Origin: Kitagawia praeruptora
Taxonomy: Eukaryota > Streptophyta > Magnoliopsida > Apiales > Apiaceae
Direction: 5' to 3'
DNA: 64,000 nt
NCBI GenBank assembly: GCA_037693485.1
Contig: CM075346.1
Span: 49,708,001 to 49,772,000, forward strand
Program-made: the position numbers and the translations under genes
Notes under the pieces: model-generated
Seen by the model: the letters and a program-made list of their open reading frames with translations, nothing else
What the model was told of the DNA's origin: nothing
Databases searched by the model: none
Shown: positions 57,297 to 64,000 of the stretch, piece after piece
Position numbering within the stretch: the first letter of the stretch is position 1
Layout of the letters: each line of letters opens with the position of its first letter

Positions 57297-60200
57297 CCAG
57301 CAGCATCGGGGGCAAGCAGAGCTGCCTCCAACAGGCCACCAACTGCTAGAACTTTTAACATGACGGTGCAAGATGCCGTGAAGGACGCGGATGTGATAGC
57401 AGGTACATTTTCCCTCAATCCAGTCAGTGAAAATGTTTTGTTTGATTCTGGAGCAACTAAGTCTTTTATATCTAGAGATTTTGCGCATAAATTGAAACTT
57501 AAAACTCAACCGCTAAGGGAGTCTTTGCAAGTAGAGATAGCTAATCAGGAAATCGTTCCAGTTAATCAGATTCACCCCGATTGCAAAATAGAAATAGGAG
57601 GACGATCCTTCTGTGTTGATTTGATTCCTTTTAAGCTAGGGGAATTCGATGTTATTTTGGGTATGGACTGGTTGTCTCGTAATAATGCGCAAATAGATTG
57701 TAAAGGGAAAAAGGTTAAGTTGAAAACCCCAGGAAAGAAGGAAATAGTGTTTAAAGGGATACGACAGACCCAGACTATTCTAACCATGGCGCAGACCAAG
57801 AGACTACTACGAAAAGGGAACGAAGCTTATTTAGCTTACGTTATAGACACCCAGAAAGAGGTGCCTAAGATACAAGACATTCTGGTAGTCAATGAATTCG
57901 AAGACGTGTTTCCTCAAGATCTTCCCGGATTACCACCTGATAGAGTGATTGAGTTTGCTATCGAGTTAGCCCCGGGGACGGCGCCAGTTTCGAAGGACCC
58001 GTACCGATTAGCACTAGTGGAAATGAAAGAGCTAGCAAAACAATTACAGGAATTGTTGGATAAGGGTATGATAAGACCCAGTGTGTCGCCTTGGGGCGCA
58101 CCAGTGTTGTTTGTTAAGAAAAAGGACGGGAGTATGAGGTTATGCATCGACTATCGAGAGTTGAACAAGCTAACCATAAAGAACAAGTACCCGTTACCCA
58201 GAATTGATGACTTGTTTGACCAGCTAAGAGGAGCTGTGTATTTCTCCAAGATTGACTTGAGAACCGGATATCACCAGCTGAAGATTAAACCTGAAGATAT
58301 TCCAAAGACTACCTTCCGTACTAGGTATGGGCATTATGAATTCTTGGTGATGTCGTTTGGACTGACCAATGCCCCAGCAGCTTTCATGGATTTAATGAAT
58401 AGAGTGTTTAAGGAATATTTGGATCAATTTGTTATAGTCTTTATTGATGATATTCTGATCTACTCAAAGACAGAAGAAGAGCACGCTGAACATTTAAGAA
58501 TAACCTTAGAGACACTCCGGAAGGAGCAGTTATATGCCAAATTCTCAAAGTGTGAGTTCTGGAAAAATGAAGTACAACTTTTAGGGCACCTAATCAACAG
58601 AGGTAAGGAGTTTCATCGGACTGGCTGGGTATTATAGACGATTTGGTCAAGATTTCGCAAAGATCGCAGCTCCGTTAACTCGACTTACCCGTAAAACTGA
58701 GAAATTTGAATGGACAGAAAAATGCGAGAAGAGTTTTCAAGAGCTGAAGAAGAGGTTGGTAACGGCCCCAATGTTGGCGTTGCTTGATGGAAAAGGAGAT
58801 TTCGTAATTTACAGTGATGCTTCGCATAAAGGATTGGGATGTGTGCTTATGCAGCACGGTAAGGTAATAGCATATGCGTCAAGGCAATTGAAGATTACGA
58901 GATCCGATACCCCACCCATGATCTGGAATTAGCAGCAATTGTTTTTGCCTTAAAAATTTGGAGGCACTACTTGTATGGAGAGAAGTGTGAGATTTACACC
59001 GACCATAAGAGCCTCAAGTACATTTTTACACAGAAAGAGCTTAACATGCGTCAGAGAAGATGGCTAGAGCTAATCAAGGATTACGATTGTGAGATTCGTT
59101 ATCACCCCGGTAAAGCCAATGTGGTGGCTGACGCTCTTAGTAGGAAAGAGAAGCTCAAAATGATAACTACGGAGAAAGAATTGATAAAAGACTTTGAGAA
59201 GCTGGAAATTGAGATTAAGATATTTGAAAAAGGTCAAGAAAAGTTGATGGAAATTCGAATCAAGCCTCCATTGTTGGAAAAGATTAGGCTATGCCAAGAG
59301 CAAATGATGGAAGCGGAAAAGAACTCGACTAAGGAGTTAATGACTGGGGAAGAAATCAAGTGTGAAAAAGATAAAGGAGGGATCATGAGATACATGTGGA
59401 GGATATGGGTCCCAAATGATCAGGAACTCAAGGAAGAAATTCTTTATGAGGCACACAACTCAGGATACTCAGTGCACCCCGGTAGCACCAAGATGTATAG
59501 AGATTTGAAAGAGTACTACTGGTGGCCCAACATGAAAAAGGACGTGGTAGAGTGGGTAAGCAAATGCTTGACCTGCCAGAAAGTGAAAGCAGAGCACCAG
59601 AGGCCTAGTGGACTTCTACATCCCTTGGAGATTCCCGAATGGAAATGGGAACATATAGCTATGGACTTCGTAGTAGGTTTACCAAGGACCAAAACAAATC
59701 ATGATGCCATATGGGTAATTATAGACCGGCTAACCAAGTTAGCCCACTTTCTTCCTATTAATGAAAGGTACACGGTCGATAGGCTAGTAGATATCTACCT
59801 CAAAGAGATAGTGGCGCGACATGGAGTCCCAGTCGCCATAGTATCCGACCGAGATCCTAGATTTAACTCCAGATTTTGGAGGAGCTTTCAGGAATGTGTG
59901 GGAACCAGGCTAAACATGAGTACAGCTTACCATCCCCAGACAGATGGGCAAAGTGAAAGGACCATCCAGACACTAGAAGATATGTTGAGAGTCTGTGCTA
60001 TAGACTTTAAAGGAAATTGGGATGATCACTTGCCATTGATTGAGTTCTCCTACAACAATAGCTTTCATTCAAGCATAGGAATGCCGCCTTACGAGGCCCT
60101 CTATGGAAGGAAATGCCGATCTCCCCTATATTGGGATGAAGTTGGAGAGCGAAAGATGCTCGGACCTGAGATGGTCCAACGGACAAAAGATGCAGTGGAT

Positions 60201-60704
60201 CTAATCAGAGGACGGCTGGTAGCAGCCCAAGATCGACAAAAGAAATATGCCGACTTAGCTCGGAAAGGAAAAGAATATGAAGTGGGAGACCTAGTGTTCT
60301 TGAAGGTATCTCCTTGGAAGGGTTTAATGAGGTTTGGAAAGAAAGGGAAGCTGAGCCCTAGATATATTGGACCATTTGAGATCTTAAGACGTATTGGGGA
60401 GCTAGCTTATGAACTGGCATTACCCCCGAACCTGCAGCAAGTGCACAATGTGTTCTATGTCTCAATGCTGAGGAAATATAACCCAGATGCCAAGCACATA
60501 GTGGAATATGAGCACGTGGACATGCAACCAGACTTGACCTATGTAGAGCAACCGGTGGAAATCATAGACAGAAAAGATCAAGTGCTCCGAAACAAGGTCA
60601 TCAAGCTTGTCAGAGTTTTATGGCAGAACTACAACATAGAAGAATCAACCTCGGAGCTAGAAAGTGCAATTATGGAAAAGTACCCCCATTTGTTTTCAAA
60701 CTGA
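57297..60704 (+). pseudogene. pol: Tekay pol: protease-RT-RNase H-integrase-chromodomain, frameshifted
   Basis: It continues in the gag frame. The aspartic protease has FDSGATKSF (about 57441) and ILGMDWLS. RT has LCIDYRELN, then FSKIDLRTGYHQ, then the catalytic FIDDIL (about 58440). After LLGHLINR (about 58600) some 70 bases are missing compared with relatives, shifting the frame. RNase H then reads in a second frame (SFIGLAGYYRRF, YSDASHKGLG) to about 58890, where a one-base loss returns to the first frame (PTHDLELAAIVFALKIWRHY). Integrase has the HHCC zinc motif (HPGSTKMYRD...CLTCQ), catalytic D in MDFVVGLP, D in SDRDPRF and E in QSERTIQ. Next are the GPF motif and a chromodomain (YVEQPVEIIDR...VLW) at about 60540-60690, which in this group targets integration to heterochromatin. 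Confidence 0.92.
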
Positions 60705-60720
60705 TTCCGGGACGGAATCC

Positions 60721-60737
60721 TTTTAAGGAGGGGAGAC
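60721..60737 (+). other. Polypurine tract of the Tekay element
   Basis: TTTTAAGGAGGGGAGAC directly before the 3' LTR. Together with the preceding GATTCCGGGACGGAATCC it is shared with internal regions A and A' (on the minus strand at 25159 and 30832). Confidence 0.9.
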
Positions 60738-63700
60738 TGTAAGAACCCAGATTTTTGGTAGAATTAAAACTTTTTCTTATGTAATAATATAAGGAGTGAA
60801 TGGTGGTTATGACTGCAATGTAACGAATGTCTATTAAATGAATGGGATGGATTTAAATTCAAATATTTATATGTCATGAAGAATACTTTTGGTTGACAGC
60901 ATAGATAAGAATGATCTATCTCCTAAGGATATAAGTATATTATTCTAAGAAAGATTATTCTTGTGTCATCTAAATCAATATCTGTTATTAGTCCAGTGGT
61001 TCCGAAAAAGGGTTAAAGAACGCCCTAAAGAGGACCAGGGCATTATTATTATATATAAGGAATAAAAAGGAATAATGAAGTGTGAATAGTGATTTTGGTG
61101 GATATGGGTATATTATTGGATGACGCTATATAGAAGTATTCAGAAAGGATTTTCGAGTTCGTATTCATGATCCAGGGGCAAGATAAGTGTATGTAAACGA
61201 TATCGGATTCAGAAAAATAGCACTTTCATTTTCTCCGAGATTTCCCTGGACACTGCAAGCCTTAAGGAATTATTAAAGGGATTTAAGGAATTTAAATTTG
61301 AGAAGTATTAAGAAAGATGGAGAATATTATTATAAATATTAAGAAGGTTTTCGGTAAAACCCTAACTAGAAACGAATGAGTTATTCCTCCGAACAAGCAA
61401 GGAAATTGAGTAATAAACGGAAAAAGAAACGAACAAATAACCAAATGACAAACAAGTGCAATTGGTGGAAAAAGGAGAAACCTAAGTGACATGTTTGTAA
61501 GTCAACTACAAGCTAGGTGGTATAAGTGCACTTTTGCAAAAATGGACTTGTTTAATGTGGAGCCAACACTTGGACAAGTAAGAGGTTGACAAGAGGCACC
61601 AATAGATGGTTGACAACACAAAAGGAAGAGATGCATCCAAGATATATACATAAAGATACATGCATTAAGTTATTTCATACAACAAAACACAAAACAAACA
61701 TCACCATTTTCTCTCTTGGTAACTCTCGACCTAAAACAAGAAAAAAGGGGGGGGAGACTTGCCACCATCCATTCACTTCAACCTATAGCTTAAAATGAAC
61801 CTTGAGACTAGGAGAAGGTAAATCCAAAACCTTATCATCATCCTTCAAGGTTTACATTTTCAAAAGATTTATGAAAGTGATGATGAATAGTAACTAACAT
61901 GTTTGTTTTGATTTTGATCTTTGATTTATGGCTTCCAAAGGATAGTATAAGCAAGGCATAAGAGTTTTAAGAGTATAATAGCATTACCAAGCTTCAAACC
62001 AAGGTATAATACTTGAAACCTTTGGATTAATCTTGAGTTTTTATGAAGTTTTAGTGGTTATATGCATGTTTAGGACCTTGAGATTATGATTGGGCTTTGT
62101 TAAATGTTAAATTAGTTTAGATGAACGGAAAGACATTGCTTGGTCTTAGTTCATGGATAAATAGCATGTATGTGTTGTTTGGAGTGTAAACCATGATCAT
62201 TGGATGGTTTGAATTTTGGAAAACGTGTAAACATAGCCGTCGTAATGCCGAAAATTCGTTAACCCTTGAATTCCGTGCATAGCAGTAGCATTATCTCACT
62301 GTTAGGCTTCGTTTTCTGCCATGATAAGCTAGATTATGTTATAAGCTTCGTTTTGATATAAAGTTCGTATGAAACGGATATACGGTTTAGGAGATATGGC
62401 CGATTTAATAAAAGTGGTTCGAAACCGTAAACGAAAGTTCGTAACTGTATTTAAACCACCTTAACTCGAGTAATGCAGTGGTGAATAATGATAATTGAAT
62501 ATTAGAGGTGAAAAGGAAGGTGTGGGAGAAAACCACATGTCGAATAGATCGTTTTCCAATTTTATAAAAATGTTCGAATCAAGGTTAAACGCGAACGAAC
62601 CCCTAGAAGCATGCTTGATTATGACTTTGGGTAATAACTTGGAAAACGGGCGATAAAACTCGTAGTACGATCTTGATTCGTAAATGATCGATCTTAAAAC
62701 TTACATGGCCTAAGTATGTATTGAGTGTGGGTGCAATGACGGGTTATAATAGCGAACGTATGTCGAACCGCATCGGTGATAAAAAGAGTTACACTAAGAG
62801 GTGTATAACGAGATAATTCGAAAACGTGTTTCGACTTAAGTGAAGTCTATATTTAATCTTGTAAAGTGTTAAGTGATTAATCCCGAATGCCTTGGATATT
62901 TATAGATCATCAGGCTGACCCGGGACACGCTACCACTACCCCTACCCGAACTCGATTTCCCGGCAAGTTTCAAATCCTTTCAATAGGCTGTTGTTGTGAA
63001 TACATATATATGCTTTCTGTTATACATATGCCATAGCATGCATGCCTACTTTCAAAGTCATATTGATATACTTGTTCCCTGAATTATTGTTGGCTTATGA
63101 GCTAGATAGTTATTATATCAGTTATAAGCCGGAAATTTCTAAAACCCTTAAGCGAAGAGTAGTTGAATCTCATTCTCTGATTATAGAACGGGAGTCGTTA
63201 TTTCTTGATATATCGATATTATTTTCAGGGGAAAATAATTAAGTAAATATTTTCCATGTATTATCTGGCGAATATTATTGAGATATTCCTTTGAGATTAT
63301 TTGATAAATATTATTCGGGTTATTCATCAGATAGTTATTTATTCGATGAACATTATCTGTAATATTCATCTAAAGTCGATTTAATATTCGAATATTATTT
63401 CGAACTCTCAGTTAAGTTATTTACTTAGAGAATATTCATTCTTATTTCTTCGATAAATATTATTTTGAATATTCATTCGAGTTTACTTATTTAATGAATA
63501 TTATTTTAATATGCATTCGAGCCTTATCTATTTAATGAATATTATTCCAAATATTCATTCAACCTCTATTTATTTTATAAATATTAGCCGAACATTGATT
63601 CGAACTCCAGTTCTTCGATAAATATTAATTCGAATATTCCCTTGAGACGATGAATATTATCTTCGACATTCATTTAAAGTCGATTCAATTATTGAATATA

Positions 63701-64000
63701 ATTTCAGACATTCATTCGATAATCAATTCTTCTATAAATATTATTAAGTTGAATATGCATTATTTATTCAACGAATATTGTCTCAAATATTCAGTCGATA
63801 ATTATCTCATCAATAAGTATCATTCTTAAGTTGAATATTCATTATTGATCCAATGAATATTATCTCAAATATCCATTTGATGATTATTTGATCAATAAAC
63901 ATTATTATTAATTTGAATATTCATTATTCATTCAATGAATATTATTCTGAATATTTATTCAAAGATTATTTCGAGCAACACTTTTCCAATATCTATGACC
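60738..64000 (+). repeat. 3' LTR of the Tekay element (window ends inside it)
   Basis: Matches the 5' LTR from its first base with scattered single-base changes (for example AACCCAG for AATCCAG, and a shorter G-run near 61746). 3,263 of an expected ~4,660 bp are in view. The AT-rich array starts at about 63240. The small LTR ORF and TATA box of this copy lie beyond the window. Confidence 0.95.

Larger units (their letters stand above)
49876..64000 (+). mobile_element. Tekay/Del-type chromovirus (Ty3/gypsy), right end outside the window
   Basis: Order: 5' LTR (49876-54535), initiator-Met primer site, extra acidic ORF (54694-55629), gag (56055-about 57300), pol (protease-RT-RNase H-integrase-chromodomain, to 60704), purine tract, 3' LTR from 60738. 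RT before integrase defines Ty3/gypsy. The chromodomain after integrase, together with very long LTRs, points to the Tekay (Del) lineage. The LTRs differ by scattered single bases in the 3.2 kb that can be compared, so the insertion is fairly recent although gag-pol is broken. The left flank is TTTGT (49871-49875); the matching right flank is not in view. Confidence 0.93.

Noticed and set aside
57270..58637. Independent aspartic protease/RT gene starting at 57270
   Set aside because: It is the continuation of the gag frame after a TAG in the second zinc knuckle. The apparent start is only the first Met codon after that stop.

Overview
This window is plant nuclear DNA, most likely from a eudicot with a large, repeat-rich genome. 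I see no intact host gene. The evidence is wall-to-wall LTR retrotransposons with initiator-tRNA-Met primer sites (TGGTATCAGAGC), a CACTA DNA transposon, a MITE, and captured exons of plant genes, one of them the chlorophyll-breakdown gene PAO. Nothing points to a particular genus.

Layout. 1-5162: decayed minus-strand Ty3/gypsy chromovirus sequence, ending in the last ~160 bp of an LTR. 5163-35262: a second, short chromovirus family on the minus strand, arranged LTR - internal - LTR - internal - LTR. LTR 1 (5163-25158) carries two later insertions: a 4.3-kb CACTA element with captured exons (7852-12181) and a 12.7-kb Ty1/copia Sirevirus-like element (12411-25084, here 'Sire1'). Sire1 itself carries a MULE-like MITE (16065-16561). 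LTR 2 is 27814-30831. LTR 3 (33488-35262) is cut off at a chimeric junction. 35263-42393: an old plus-strand chromovirus, a truncated LTR plus decayed internal region, of the same family as the left edge but inverted relative to it. 42394-49875: a second Sirevirus-like element ('Sire2', minus strand) of which the 3' LTR, additional ORF and RNase H end are visible. 49876-64000: a Tekay/Del-type chromovirus (plus strand) inserted in the Sire2 RNase H domain, with a 4.66-kb 5' LTR, an extra acidic ORF ahead of gag, a damaged gag-pol with a C-terminal chromodomain, and the first 3.26 kb of the 3' LTR.

Inferred order of events: old chromoviruses, then the three-LTR element and Sire2, then CACTA and Sire1 in LTR 1, the MITE in Sire1, and the Tekay element in Sire2. 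The two Sire1 LTRs are almost identical, so that insertion is recent. No autonomous element in the window looks intact. Sire1 pol has one TAG and its additional ORF two TAGs plus the MITE. Sire2's additional ORF has three TAAs. The Tekay gag has four TAGs and its pol has a deletion plus a second frameshift.

The most interesting signals are: (i) a possible LTR-encoded first exon that could be spliced in frame onto the extra ORF upstream of gag in the Tekay family, with related sequence in the old copies; (ii) very long additional ORFs after pol in both Sirevirus-like elements, interrupted only by in-frame stops; (iii) a CACTA element carrying exons from at least two and probably three host genes; (iv) dense TTCnnGAA (heat-shock-element-like) clusters in Sire2; and (v) an antisense ORF with its own TATA-like and G-box sequences inside Sire1.
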